From the NCBI GenBank assembly GCA_036897625.1, contig JAYMTA010000630.1, forward strand, positions 1-25,879: a DNA stretch of 25,879 nt, read 5' to 3'. This document shows, in pieces, positions 1 through 14,650 of this stretch. Source of the DNA: Pelargonium cotyledonis. Taxonomy: Eukaryota; Streptophyta; Magnoliopsida; Geraniales; Geraniaceae. The notes under the pieces were generated by a model. That model was not told the DNA's origin. It searched no databases and was given only the letters and a program-made list of their open reading frames with translations. The stretch's first letter is position 1, and each line of letters starts with the position of its first letter. The position numbers were made by a program, and so were the translations under genes.

Positions 1-334
1 ACGGTGGGGTCTCAACATCCCCTCCCAGAACAACCAAGTCAACGTCTCGTCCGGGAGCGTGGTGACGCCGGTCAACAATGCATTGACACAGGAACCTCCT
101 CTGATGGTGTTCGAGGTCAGTCAGGTTTTGTTGCCTGGCGAGTTGTTCGGCTCGTCGAAAGATAGTTCTGAGAGTGACGATTCGTCCGCTTCTTCACCGC
201 CGTCGTCGGACTCCAGCGCGGCGGGGGCGACCACACCGGCAGAGGCTCCTGAGGGCTCGGGAGCTAGCGGGAAGGATTTGGGATTGGTGTTAGTGGGTGG
301 GCTTGCTGGGTTGGTGTGCCTACTGGCTCTATGA
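1..334 (+). CDS. Fasciclin-like arabinogalactan protein, C-terminal part (5' end outside window)
   Basis: The reading frame is open from base 2 to a TGA at 332-334 and encodes about 110 residues; the start lies left of the window. Its first half matches the end of a FAS1 (fasciclin) domain: a stretch like VNVSSGSVVTPVNNAL, then MVFEVSQVLLP, the usual closing motif of plant FAS1 domains. A low-complexity Ser/Ala/Pro/Glu linker follows, with AP and SP dipeptides typical of arabinogalactan glycosylation. The protein ends in a small-residue site (SGASG) and a short hydrophobic tail (GLVLVGGLAGLVCLLAL), as expected of a GPI-anchor signal. Such proteins sit on the outer face of the plasma membrane or in the wall and act in adhesion and wall structure. 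The subgroup cannot be fixed from this fragment. The gene converges on the DHFR-TS gene, about 620 bp away. Confidence 0.82.
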   Translation, partial: RWGLNIPSQNNQVNVSSGSVVTPVNNALTQEPPLMVFEVSQVLLPGELFGSSKDSSESDDSSASSPPSSDSSAAGATTPAEAPEGSGASGKDLGLVLVGGLAGLVCLLAL

Positions 335-957
335 TCTTGAGGACTAGAGATATATGATATTAACATGAATGTGTTTTTTTCGGTCATAAGATCAAGCTAG
401 TAATTAATTAGGCTAGCTTGACATACATGTTACCATATCTCTCGTCTTTATCATCGTTTAATAACACCTTTTTGTTTACTTTTCTGTCATATAATATTTC
501 ATACTTTTCTAGAAAATATATATAGAGTAAAAGTCTCATCCAAACTATTAGTGGCTGACACTCAGCCCAGACAGAAAAGAAATAGATTCATACAGAGACG
601 CTCTGCACGCACAAATTTATTGGGACATGTACAGATGTTAATAGATGAGGTGTCATCACTTTATTGACATGACTGAGACTCAGCTGCTTATATCAAGAAT
701 ATAAGTCAATAACCAAGGGTTCTGGCTAGTCAAACAAGGGACAGAGGCACTAGCAACAAGTAGCAATTAATCAAAGAGTTTAATCAAGTTGAAAGGAAGA
801 GAATCATTGTCAATCCAATTGAGCTTTTGAAAGTTTCTTTAGGGTAAGTTATGATGAAATCTGAAGAAAAACAAGAGAATTTTATAAGCTCACCTCAATG
901 AGAATGAAGAAGCACCCACTTCTGTTTACTAATTACTGACATTTTGTTTTTAAAACT
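335..957. other. Convergent intergenic region with two 3' UTRs
   Basis: No coding potential is visible. The stretch is AT-rich and should hold the 3' UTR of the fasciclin-like gene on the left and that of DHFR-TS on the right, since both genes stop here tail to tail. I saw no RNA gene or clear transposon end. Confidence 0.6.
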
Positions 958-4101
<3,144 letters not shown>

Positions 4102-4930
4102 AGATGTTGATGCAATATGGGAGAGGCTATTTCTGTAAGAACTCAATAGAGTCTAGAAGTGAAGAGTAGGCAAATCATCAAGTAAGCAATTCTAAAATTT
4201 CTCAATAATATAGCAGAATTTGAATATGGACAGCAAATTTCAGAGAATTCCTTTATAGCTAAAAAAAATCAACCTAGGCAACCAGCTCTTCCGTTGAGCT
4301 TAACAAGCATAGTTTTTCGACAGTCACAAACTGCAATATCCATCATTCTTGATGGGTTAGTGAGGATTTATACATATAGATTTATAGATACAAAAAAGCA
4401 TAATAATTAAGAAGTAAAATACCTTTGGAAAAGATACAGGAAAGTTCCAGCTCTGAGCATAACATTGCCTCAACATCTGCACAAAAACTACCCAGACTCA
4501 GTAAATAGCAGAAATAAAATCAAACAGCGCAGAAGAAGAATGGAGGAAATTGTGGATACACGTCTAGAAAGAAATCGATCGCCATTCCATTTCCAGCCTT
4601 TGCTCACATATGTTACTCAAATGTATAAATATAAACAGAAGAAAAGTAGCAACAAGACAAAAACAGTAGAAGGGGTAAAGAGATAGAGAATGGAAATTAC
4701 CAGAGCATTTGAAGTAAGCAAATAAAGAGAATAAAACTGCTAGCAGTGCAGTTACTGGTAGAGCATCTCCCGGAAAGCGAAAATGGAGAGAAGTGGGCAA
4801 AAGCAGAAACTGCCCTGGCGATGTTCGACGAAATGCGTGAGAGAGAGGGAACAGAAATGGGTCGATAATGGAATGGAATGTGCTGGTTCTACTCTCAGTC
4901 TCTTGCTTTGTTTGAGAATGTAAAAACAAA
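4102..4930 (-). promoter_or_regulatory. Spliced 5' leader of DHFR-TS
   Basis: The 5' end of the gene appears to be split. A leader exon ends at 4701 with a good donor (CTCTG|GTAATT). Two possible small exons follow at 4476-4423 and 4330-4274, each with AG before it and GT after it. The coding exon starts after an acceptor at 4133-4134. All leader ATGs seen are followed by early stops, so they would be upstream ORFs; two encode only two to four residues. Whether all exons join in one mRNA or are alternatives cannot be told from sequence. The transcription start is not marked; I infer it lies near 4900-5000. Confidence 0.55.
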
Positions 4931-5990
4931 AATAAAGATTTGAGAAATCAAAGAGAGGTTCACTATGGTGATTGCTTTGTTAGAGTGAGTGCGAGCATCT
5001 CTTCTTCCAATAAGCTCTGGAAAGTGGGAACCAACTTGAACCAGCTCAAGCATATTTCAAATTTCCTTCGTGGACCCTTCTATTTTTATTCCCTCCGGTT
5101 TTAGGGATTTGAGAGAATCATTTTCGGCCACACCCATAGCTATATACCATCGTTGATCAATATAACTTTCAAATAAAAATTCTACCGAAATAACAATGCC
5201 ACACATCATCAATGCAATGACCCATATATATATCACAAATAATGTACTTCTAATATAAATTTGCAATAGTCGCAACCAGATTTTGGAAAAGATGGAGGAG
5301 AGGCTCCACGTCAATGGAACTCTGAATATAGTTTTTATGGTTTAGTCATTAACATTTGAGATTGGACAATAGAGATTCAATTTCCTCACTGATATTCATC
5401 TATAAATTTTTTATCATCCTAAACTTGTTTATAATCCATTAAAAATAAATTCTAAGCATACTCAATTATTAGGTGAGTCAAGGCCACTAAATTATTTGAA
5501 TTTTTTTTTAGTTGCAAAGCGAGAAACAAAAGCACATATACCCGAGAATGAAAAAAAACCAAACGACGTTCATTTTGAACACAGCATTAATGTCAGCAAT
5601 CTTGAATGATGATAAATAAATAAATAAAAATAATCCCGAACAATATATACACTCAAGTATCATTATAACTACATATATTGCTATATCAGGAAAAGGGAAA
5701 AAAAAACTATAATATTTATTGCTTGTTGATGACTTGCAATCTTAGTGATTTGCAAAGCCTCAAGTATCTAAACAAGATATAGGATGGGTGTCTTTACATA
5801 ACCAAAAATATATAAAAATGAAAGGATTCGTCAATTCAATGGAAAATTAATCATTCCAATAATCATTTCATCAGCAGTATGATTTATGAACAAGTCGGAT
5901 AACTCAGCAATCATATGGGGGGGCGAGCTGAAAACACTATTGGTCGCTTGCAGTTTCATTATGTGGCCAACAGCTTATCTCATCTTTTTT
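4931..5990. other. Intergenic region: DHFR-TS promoter and SFH downstream flank
   Basis: About 1 kb of AT-rich DNA with no open frame that resembles a protein. The left part must hold the DHFR-TS promoter (minus strand); a half telo-box-like CCCTAAAA (minus-strand sense) lies near 5098-5105. The rest holds only short A-runs and an AAAT-type simple repeat near 5613-5629. Confidence 0.5.
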
Positions 5991-5996
5991 CTTTGG

Positions 5997-6002
5997 TTTA
6001 TT
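5997..6002 (-). terminator. Likely poly(A) signal of the SFH gene
   Basis: On the minus strand this reads AATAAA, about 180 nt downstream of the SFH stop codon at 6183. Its position and exact match make it the best poly(A) signal candidate; plant signals are loose, so others may be used. Confidence 0.45.
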
Positions 6003-6182
6003 TACACCAACTTCAGTAGCATAACCTCGTACAATCTATAAAAAAAAAGATAGTCCATTCCTTTACACAGCCTTTTTGTGAAACAAAATCTCCGAAATAT
6101 GCTTCACCAACTTTGTAGAAAGAAAGGTTAAGCGAGAGTACCCGCAGGCAACCGCCCTCCAATACATCAATCACTTCGTTAT

Positions 6183-9100
6183 TCACCAGCAAGACTTCTT
6201 TTTCTAAATCACACAAACATACACACAAGTTCAGTATGTGGTATTCTTAAAATAAGGAGGCAAAAACTAAACATAATCTACCACTCACTCGGATCTTGGC
6301 TTCCTCTTGTCTGTCTATATACGCCAGAAGTTCTTCTTGCCTCATTAAAGCTTCATACAAAGCCTGCTCATATTTGAAAAGGCATGAGTTAGTACCAAGG
6401 CACACATGGAGTGCAAAGATGGACTGTGCATGCTGGGAAACATGCTCAATGGAGTAGTAAAAGGACAACTCTTTCAATCTAGACCAAAATTGAACATTAA
6501 GGCTCAAACTCCTTGCTAATATCCTTTTGTTAACATAAGAATGTTTACATGACCAGTGAAGTCGGAAACAAAAAATCTATGTTCAAAATGAGTGAGAAAT
6601 TGGCCACAAAAGTCATGAATGGATGTTAACAACTAACAGTTCTCAAACTATTTCATACTTCAAGATCATCAGTATTGCATTATCATATATTTACAACTTC
6701 TAAGAGACAGGGCACATAAGCTGAGTCTCAGAAGTGCACACCTAGTATTATTACATAGTATTTTCAGTGCAAGTTGCTATACGGAATGTGCAGAAAAGTT
6801 TCAGCAGAATGCAGTTCAAACATGAATATGCATCAGAATCCCCCAAAAAAACTATCTGTTTCAGATATTTATTGCTTTAGGGCTTTAGAAAATAAAATAG
6901 AGATCCCCCTAAGTGTCTACGGATAACCCATACTGCGATTAAACATATTAACAACAAATTATTTTAAAGGTCGGGATCTCAACAGCAGTTATGAGGAAGT
7001 TAATGTAAACTCCAAGACAATTTAAATGCTTTAAGATTAAAGCTTGTAGGTATTTTTTTTTTTTAAGGAACCAGGGAAAGCAAAGCAGTGAATAACTATA
7101 ATCATTATGTTACTTGCAAACTATATAGGAACATAAACTGTTTAACATATTACCTTCTTTGTAGAAATCAATTCTGCTTCTAATGCATCCACACGGTAAA
7201 CAGCAGCATTCAACAACTCTTCTTTCTCGTAAGGCATCTCATATGGCTTTACTTTCAGTAAATCTACCTTCTCCTCAAGCTCACATAGCCTTTTCAGAGC
7301 AGCAGTGAGAAGGTCTTCCCCTTTCAATCCTGGAGCAGGTGAAGGGGGGCGGAAATTCTCGTTTGGCATTACTTCAAAAGTAGGGGTTGAAACCTCTTGG
7401 GCCGAAGAATCAGATGAAGAGTTGGGAAGTTTTTTAGTCACCCCAAAGTGGACAATACTAAAGAGGTAAATGAAGAAGGTCAGAATCACAGCCCATATAC
7501 GACCAAGAATTCCTTCCGAAGTTTTTTCTTTACTTGGCAAAGGTGTCCCTGAAATGAATTTCAATAGATTTGCACATTAAGAAATTAGCTACGAATCCAT
7601 AACTGAACAAATGAAAGATTAAAGTCACACTAGAGACCCATAACAATATTTGTTTGTTAATTGCAGAGGTTTGGATCTCATAGCAACTATGAGCTGATTA
7701 TCAACTTTTCATTCGGATATACAAAAAGTTAAACATCAGATCCTTAATCACTATAGAACTTTGTTTGTGCTTCCACGCATATTGTATAAGAAATGGAAGA
7801 ACAATAAGAACTAAGGGTGACAAATCTTTACAAAGAGGTTATGAAATGTAAAGACATCAGAGTTTATCTTTACATGCTGGAATACTCATGCGACCAGAGA
7901 CATAGAAATCCAAAGTATGAATATACCTGTCTATGAAAGAATTTATAATAATATCATATATGAAAAATAGGTTCGCTTACAGACTCACAATGTTGAGGCT
8001 GAGATAACACCAACTTAGGAATGAATGAAAGCGAAAGAGAAAATCCATTCGGACTTGCTTACCTACAGAAGCAGATGGCTTTTGCGGGGAAACTTGCTTT
8101 GGCCACCCCGCATCAACGGCCTTGTCAATCATGGGAACTAATTCATCATACTCGGAGAGGCCAACGGCAGAATTCACCTTATCAACCAACCTACCCTATA
8201 TTGACATCAGAACAAATTGACGATGAGTTTAAATTTGATGAACTGATATCAAAACTTACTATGGGAACCTCACTCCCTTTTTGCCAAGTGAACGCAATTC
8301 AAAGGGACCAAGTGAGCATCTATACAATGCAATTTCTCTTCAGGCCCTGCTTGGATCTTGATAATGTTAAAGCATTTTAATTAGGTAAAAGTTCTTGAGA
8401 GAGGAAACACGTTATTAAGTAATATTTCTATTAACTTTTCCAAGATCCAGACAGAGCCTTACCGGTTTTCTCTAGTGAAAAGAACTAAGCACCAAATACT
8501 GCACTTGCAGTTGCATGGCAAGCTGTCGTTGATTCAGTTAAAATTTTGTGCTGGGTTTCAGCCTTCAATAAATAAACAAATTGACAAGATGTAATGGATT
8601 CTCTTATATTTACTCCTATTTTACATGCTGACAACCAATAGGATAATGGATAGATTTTATCCTAGAATAGACAAATTATGAACTTCCCACCAAACTCTGT
8701 AAAATCAAGAGAGAGAGCAAAGCTAAGAAACAGTGGTGCACATTTGCAATCTATATGTAACCTTTGTTTTATATGCATGACTCATCACTCAAAACGTTTT
8801 TAGCCTAAAGCCACCCTTAAGCTTGGTGTACAAATGCCCTTCAAAATGTCTTTCAGGGCATGCAAATTTTGAAGTCCACCAAGGGGTAAGGAAAAGATTA
8901 AAAAAAGAAAAATCATTTACCGCACTCATGGCCAGCATGTGTTCACCTGCGGTCATTGAAAACCATTCAATTTTTTGAAAAAGGTATTATGAAGAGAGTA
9001 GAAGCACAGTGTTCCAGAACAAATAGATCTTAACGATTAATAACGCTCATCAAATAGGAAATGCATGAAAACATCACATTTGAATCATAGCAATAGATCT

Positions 9101-12100
9101 GCAATTATTCCATTCAATTATTTTAATATTTTCAATGTGTGCAACTAATAAAATTATATAAACCACTTACTTCTTCACAGACAGGAGTCAACTTGGGAAA
9201 TTGATAGCTCCCCGTTGCTTTTGGAGAGAGAATTTCCTCCACTTCAGACCCTGACTCACCAGTAGATGTGTCACTACTTTTCATCTGGCAACAAATGATG
9301 AAACTACCATTAGGTGAGACTCAACACAATATAGATGAAAAGGTCAGCTTTCTTATTGCTAGAGAATACCACTGAGTAACGTGGCTTATCACAACCAATT
9401 ACTCTCCCATCGCTGTTTGAAACTGTAACTATTTGTCTAGAGCACTGTGCTTCACCACTAAGAACCATCTTCATACAAATAAACAATTGTGTTATTCAAA
9501 GCATATTTCAAGTGCCATATGCCAAGGGAGGACTAGATTATTAGTGATATGAAAGTCAAAGAGAATCTAATTTCGAGATGATCACCAAACCTTCAATATG
9601 TTTGGGTCCCTCCAAGGTCCCTTGTCAGACCGCATACAGCCTCCCTGATCAGTACATGATGTACAGGTACCACCAAAAAAATCTGGCAACTCACTGGACA
9701 TGTTGACCAATAAATTGGTAAGATTACAACCAATACAGAGAGATGAAATAAGATTCAATCGCCAGTACAGCTGAAAGAAAAAATAGCCAGTATACCATAA
9801 CCAAAAGGTTTAATTACCTTGCATCAATTATCTCAAGTAATTTGCCATGGTACTTGCTGCCAAGAACCTACCGGAAGATCATGTATTAGTTCACATCATA
9901 AAACAACCACTGTTAACTCTAAAAATGCAATATTAACATCATTTTTGACATACATGGATCTTTGTGGTTGTTCGGGGATCAAGAAAACTTTTCACTGTGT
10001 TCCAGAGCATCTTAAATCCAGGACCAGCATTAATGATAAACATTCTGCAAAGTGTCTTCAGAATATCATTTGAACATTATCAGAGCACAAATAATTTGAA
10101 TTCAACTTTAAACCAATTGATAGTGAACAAGATTGAACAAGCCTGCAACTATTGGAAACTATATATATATATATATATATATAAAAGTTTCAAGAATCTG
10201 ACTCTCATACCTCAGGGTAATTGTCAGAATCAATCTTCTGCAACCGCATAATGAGTTCACGTGCTGTCTTGCTAAAGTTTTTAAGACCCTATATGGCATA
10301 AGTAAAACAAGAATGTCAATGAGATCTATTAATCTAGCATATAAATTATGTCAGGAAAATGACATGTACTTTAGTGAGGCAATAAAGTACTATTAAAATA
10401 ACATACCACGCCTTGAACATCCAAAATTGTTGTATTTGAATCTATGTGTCTCTTTGCAGCAATAGAGCAAGCTGGGAACTTGATTGCAAAACACTTCTCA
10501 AACTCTTGGACATGGTATTTCACATACCGATCCAAAGTAGTCACTTGCATAAGCTTGTATGCATCTACTTTTCCTAGTCTTTCAATGTAAACAGGTCTTC
10601 CATCTTTATCTACACCATGATAACCCTGAGGATAATACTGTAGAACTTCATCTAACTCTTTGAACTCAAAATCCTGACAAAAATTAATATGAAATATTTA
10701 ATAATCATATATTTGAATGTGCACAACATTATTAAGAGTTTAGATTGCAACAATATTAGCAGAAGTAAGAGAAAAGAATGAATAAATAAATAAATAAATA
10801 AATACATGTTAAGCTTATTTCAGATGGGGTCACTGGATTATGTAACCTCCAATATTGTGTCAGTGCCAAAGTCCTTCCTCCATTGGATCATATTCTCCCA
10901 CATGAGCTTTGCCTTCTCAATATCAAACTTTCTTGCTTTCAAGAATCTGCAACAAATAACCTTGAGAATGAAACTCCAAAAAACTAAAGATTAAGTCAAA
11001 AGCCAATATCACACCTCTCATACAGAAAGTTGATATAACAATTTAAAAAATGATATGAGCACACATGAACATTAGAAAGTAATCATATGAGTCAGCTGTT
11101 TTTCATGATAAGCATAAGGCTCAAGACAATAGTAGATACAAATTAATAGCAATTGAAGCACGTTGTCTGGAGCTTCTACTGGAAAGACAACCTCTTAAAA
11201 ACAATAGCATAAACTGCCGACAAGGATGAAAAAACTATAAGCTACTGTTATAAGGAGACTTCGTTCACGATTACGGCACACTTGTATATACACAGAAGGG
11301 AACAGATTAATCACCTTAACAGCATATGGTAATCATCATGTCTTGCAGGTAACAAATCATCTAAGACAAGTGCTTGCCGCAGTGCATCTACACTCTGAAG
11401 CTCTTCTACATCCCTTATGTCTTCAATTGAAACGGAAATACTTCGACTCTCACTTTTCCTCCTGCTTTTTTTCTTGAGAGAATGTCTGAATTTACTAGAT
11501 GCATTTATTGCTTTCTTTTTCAGACTCCCAATTTTTGTCCTCCTGTCATCCTCAGAGTTCTCGAAGTCTGATTTCCTTTCTCTTTTTTCATCACTCCCAG
11601 AGAACCCCTCAAAGCCTGCAAATTTCCAAGAAAATTAGAACAAATACCTGACTATCATTGGAAAAAAAAAATCAAACAACAAAACTGGGAACCAAGAAGG
11701 TTGAACAAACAACTGAGTGTAAGCATTAAACAAACAAAAAAAACGCCTATTCATGTGCAACAAAACACGATTATTTTATCTATAATAAAATATTGAATTC
11801 TTGAAGTAGAATCGAAAGCAGCAAAAGTAAAAATGTCGGTTCAGATGTTTGTGAAAGAAAAAGCCAATATCTCAAGCAATTGGCCATCAGAAACCAAAAA
11901 TATCAACAAATTCGCAACAAAACCAATCCGGAAAACAATTCAAACATAAACACATTCACGATATCATATAAAAGATGCAAACAATACATCAAAAATAATA
12001 ATTTTGCCCAAAAGAAAACAACAATTCAAAACCCAAAACCACCGACAACATCTCGCAAATAACAAACCAGAAGAAGCTAGCGAGAGGTAAAATGAAGGAA

Positions 12101-12147
12101 CCGGAGCACTCACAAGAACTGGCAAAGCGATCCAGAGGGCCAGACAT
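6183..12147 (-). CDS. SFH: SEC14-nodulin phosphatidylinositol/phosphatidylcholine transfer protein (SFH family)
   Basis: SFH proteins move or present phosphatidylinositol and phosphatidylcholine, feeding phosphoinositide signalling and polarised membrane growth. Coding exons: 12147-12114, 11615-11315, 10946-10847, 10673-10407, 10288-10211, 10055-9954, 9867-9818, 9693-9591, 9468-9370, 9284-9171, 8195-8063, 7548-7154, 6363-6289, 6203-6183. They sum to 1872 nt, 623 aa, the usual family length. The start MSGPLDRF and the basic [18 protein letters not shown] stretch are family hallmarks. A CRAL-TRIO N segment (about 95-145) is followed by the lipid-binding fold (about 150-335), with [32 protein letters not shown] and INAGPGF. 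The nodulin-like tail has a hydrophobic run (about 478-494), a predicted coiled coil (about 540-615) with [20 protein letters not shown], and ends KKKSCW. One junction, exon 10 to exon 11, is less certain because a 26-nt candidate exon lies between. The SFH8/SFH13-type subgroup is my inference. Confidence 0.95.
10160..10183. repeat. (TA)n microsatellite in SFH intron 5
   Basis: About 12 uninterrupted AT dinucleotides lie just downstream of exon 6 in the transcript sense. Simple repeat, with no coding role. Confidence 0.9.
10779..10804. repeat. (AATA)n microsatellite in SFH intron 3
   Basis: About six tetranucleotide units of AATA type lie between exons 3 and 4 of the SFH gene. Confidence 0.85.
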
Positions 12148-12597
12148 GGCGACGAAATTGAATTCAAGCGAGCAAATCAAAACCGAAACGTATCCGATTC
12201 GAGAGAATCGAGCTCTAATTGAGGAGAAAGTTTAGGTACGGAGAGCTCCGGAGGTAGCTGAAGGAGTCTGAAATATAAAATTTGTACAGAAAATTAAAAA
12301 GAAAAAAAATGTGTAATTACAGGCGTGACGTGAAAAGGGCATCGGCTGGAAATATCGCCTCCAAAGTTATGGCTGCGAGAGCTAAATCGAACGAACGAGT
12401 GAGTTTATCTCCAGTGGTTAATTTTTGTTGATGGGTCCCGCTCTCCTACAGCTGCCACGTGGCTCCGTGGATACGGCCACGATGTAGCTACGTTTGGCGG
12501 GAAATCGTTGTCCTCAAACTGTAATTCTATCGAGTCGACACACTGACGCCGTTACAGTGTATAACGGTTCCGTTAGAACTCCTCGTTTGGGTCGTAA
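12148..12597 (-). promoter_or_regulatory. 5' UTR and promoter region of the SFH gene
   Basis: The 5' UTR runs upstream of the ATG at 12147. A TATA-like TTTATATT (minus strand) lies near 12272-12280. Farther up is an unusually GC-rich patch, with an E2F-type site and three AACGG/CCGTT cores (listed separately). The region ends at the target duplication of a MITE at 12595-12597. Confidence 0.5.
12493..12574. promoter_or_regulatory. E2F-like site plus AACGG (MSA/MYB) cluster
   Basis: TTTGGCGGGAAA at 12493-12504 fits the E2F consensus. CCGTT at 12549-12553, AACGG at 12563-12567 and CCGTT at 12570-12574 are the core of MYB sites, and of the M-phase (MSA) element bound by three-repeat MYBs. All lie 345-430 bp upstream of the SFH start codon. 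Binding is inferred from motif only. Confidence 0.4.
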
Positions 12598-13054
12598 GAG
12601 CATTAGCATTTAAGAGACTCAAATTGAATTCTTATTTGTTATATTTTATTTCTTTGATTTTTTTATTTATGGGATATAAATTAAGTCTCAAATTATGAAT
12701 TATGTTAATTTTTTTTTGAAGAAATTATGAATTATATTAATTATATTATGAATAATTTTGTTTTTACATGTTACATGGTATCTCACAATCAGCTAACAAA
12801 TTTATATAGGTAATTATTAAGATCCAATGTCATCTTCATATGGCTCATACCATTATATAAGAGTTTCTCTACATCAAAAATTTCGATATTTTTTGAAGAC
12901 CCATTTGTGATCTCATGCATTTGAGACCAACAATATCGATGCTCTTGAGTCCCGTCGATGCAATTTTTTCATGAGACTCGTTGTTGACATGACCGACAAA
13001 AAAACATAACATTACATATAGTGACTTAAATTGAGTCCCAACAATGTGATGCTC
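12598..13054. mobile_element. Tourist-like (PIF/Harbinger-type) MITE
   Basis: The left end starts GAGCATTAGCATTTAAGAGA and the right end, read in reverse complement, starts GAGCATCACATTGTTGGGA. The two ends then both continue into ACTCAA-TT-type sequence, a terminal inverted repeat of roughly 30 bp with mismatches. TAA flanks both sides (12595-12597 and 13055-13057), the 3-bp target duplication expected of PIF/Harbinger elements. The 457-bp inside is AT-rich and noncoding, so the element is non-autonomous. Confidence 0.75.
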
Positions 13055-13057
13055 TAA

Positions 13058-13446
13058 CTCAAGACTTGCAAATTTAAAGATAAAAGATCAAATTTAGTCA
13101 TTGGATTTTCAAATTTTGACCAAATTTAGTACTGATTGTTTTATTCCAAAATAGTTCATGAATTTTCATGTTTCGACCAACTTTGGTACTGAACTTTTTT
13201 TTAACCCAAAATGGTTCTTGAACTTTTAAAAGTCTGTGGACCTTTTAAGGTCATCATTTGTAAGTTAATTGATCATTTTGGTTCAATATATAAAACTTTA
13301 GTGACTATTTTGGTTCAAAAAATGTACATAAACCAAATTGAGTCGAAATATGAAAATTCATGAATTATGTTGTGTCAAAAACTTAGGATTTAAATTGATT
13401 CAAGGACTAAAGTAGATTTTTTGCCAAATTTAAACAAGTCTAAGTT
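13058..13446. mobile_element. Long inverted-repeat (foldback/MITE-like) element
   Basis: The left half and the reverse complement of the right half match along most of their length around a centre near 13247. The best block is TTCATGAATTTTCATGTTTC (left, from about 13148) against the same sequence with one change on the right (about 13350-13370). The centre is GACCTT-TT-AAGGTC. The outer ends both read like AGACTTG...AAATTTAAA. No protein is encoded. The left end touches the TAA duplication of the neighbouring MITE. Its superfamily is not clear; exact ends and target duplication are uncertain. Confidence 0.65.
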
Positions 13447-14650
13447 CGACTAAGATTGTGTTTACGTCAACTTCCTCACCCTTTTAAAAATTAAATTACA
13501 ATTCTTAAACTACGTCATATTTAAAACTATTCATAAAAGTTAAGTTAATTTAAGTAGAACGAATTCTATCTATGGTGATGGGACAATCCAAATTTGTTTG
13601 TTTATACATGTTAGGTTAACTATGTTGTGAAAATGATTTGTCTATAAAGGCAAGCTACGCTTTGCTTTCGGAGGAAGCATAATCAAGTTGAAGATATCAT
13701 AGCATTATACAAGTGCAACATGAATCATTGGATCTTGAGGGCAAATTTGACCTTTGACTTTTTTCTTTTCATCATTTATTGATATAAGAATTGTCGATAA
13801 CATCCACTTGCAATGCATGGCCCACAATCAAAGAGGATATAACAGAACTTAACGATCATGTGTCGACCACATTTTTATTACAAGTAAGAATTCAGAACAG
13901 TTACGTGACAACGTTGATTAACCAATATGGGAACAGATCACGAGAACCTCATTAATATAAGCATAATCCGCTGACAATTTCAAAAATGAACTGCTACCAC
14001 ACAAATGAGGAAACCAAAGTGCACAATTAGATTCAGAAATGTTGACAAATAATCCTCTTAACAATCCATAAACACATGTAAAGTTTTTCAACAAGCCATA
14101 ATTGGTGACCTAATCTCAATCAACGTCTTCATAAGAATTTTCCTACCCATTGATACTTCTGAATTTGAACAAGTCGTGTTACATATTTGTTACAATCTAA
14201 GTTGCAAACCTAACGATGTATTTGGAAGAAAACGACAGACTTTGACGCGTCCTCCGTGCCATACAGGACTACAAGACGAGCGAAAACCCCAACACTTGGG
14301 GCTATGAGAAAACCATTCTTCAAAACATATATGGACCGGAGCGTATTAAGCAGGAATCACGAGCCACGAGATTCAACATTACATTAGGAGTGTCATTTAC
14401 TTGTCTTCCTCTTTTGTTTTTCATATATAATATACACGTATATATTCACAGAACTACGTACTACATACAAATATAGATAGATGGGGAGAGACATGACTGG
14501 ATGAACCCACAACTTGTACTTCGGACAATGATTTCTATGTACTTTTTAATTCTTCAACTGCCAATGAAAAAAGAACAATTTTTACACTAGTATTTAATTA
14601 AAAAATTGTTATAAACCCATCAAATATGTGAAGCTGCATCTGCATACCTG
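13447..14650. other. Intergenic region downstream of the BBD gene
   Basis: The right part (about 14250-14650) should contain the 3' UTR of the minus-strand nuclease gene. Directly after its stop codon the sequence reads AACAG|GTATGC, a possible donor for a 3' UTR intron. A slightly GC-richer patch near 14240-14360 could be transcribed 3' UTR. The remainder is AT-rich, and I see no gene in it. Confidence 0.45.

Noticed and set aside
4465..4929. Open frames on both strands upstream of DHFR-TS as genes
   Set aside because: They lie in the leader, show no conserved domain, and are crossed by the splice donor at 4700.
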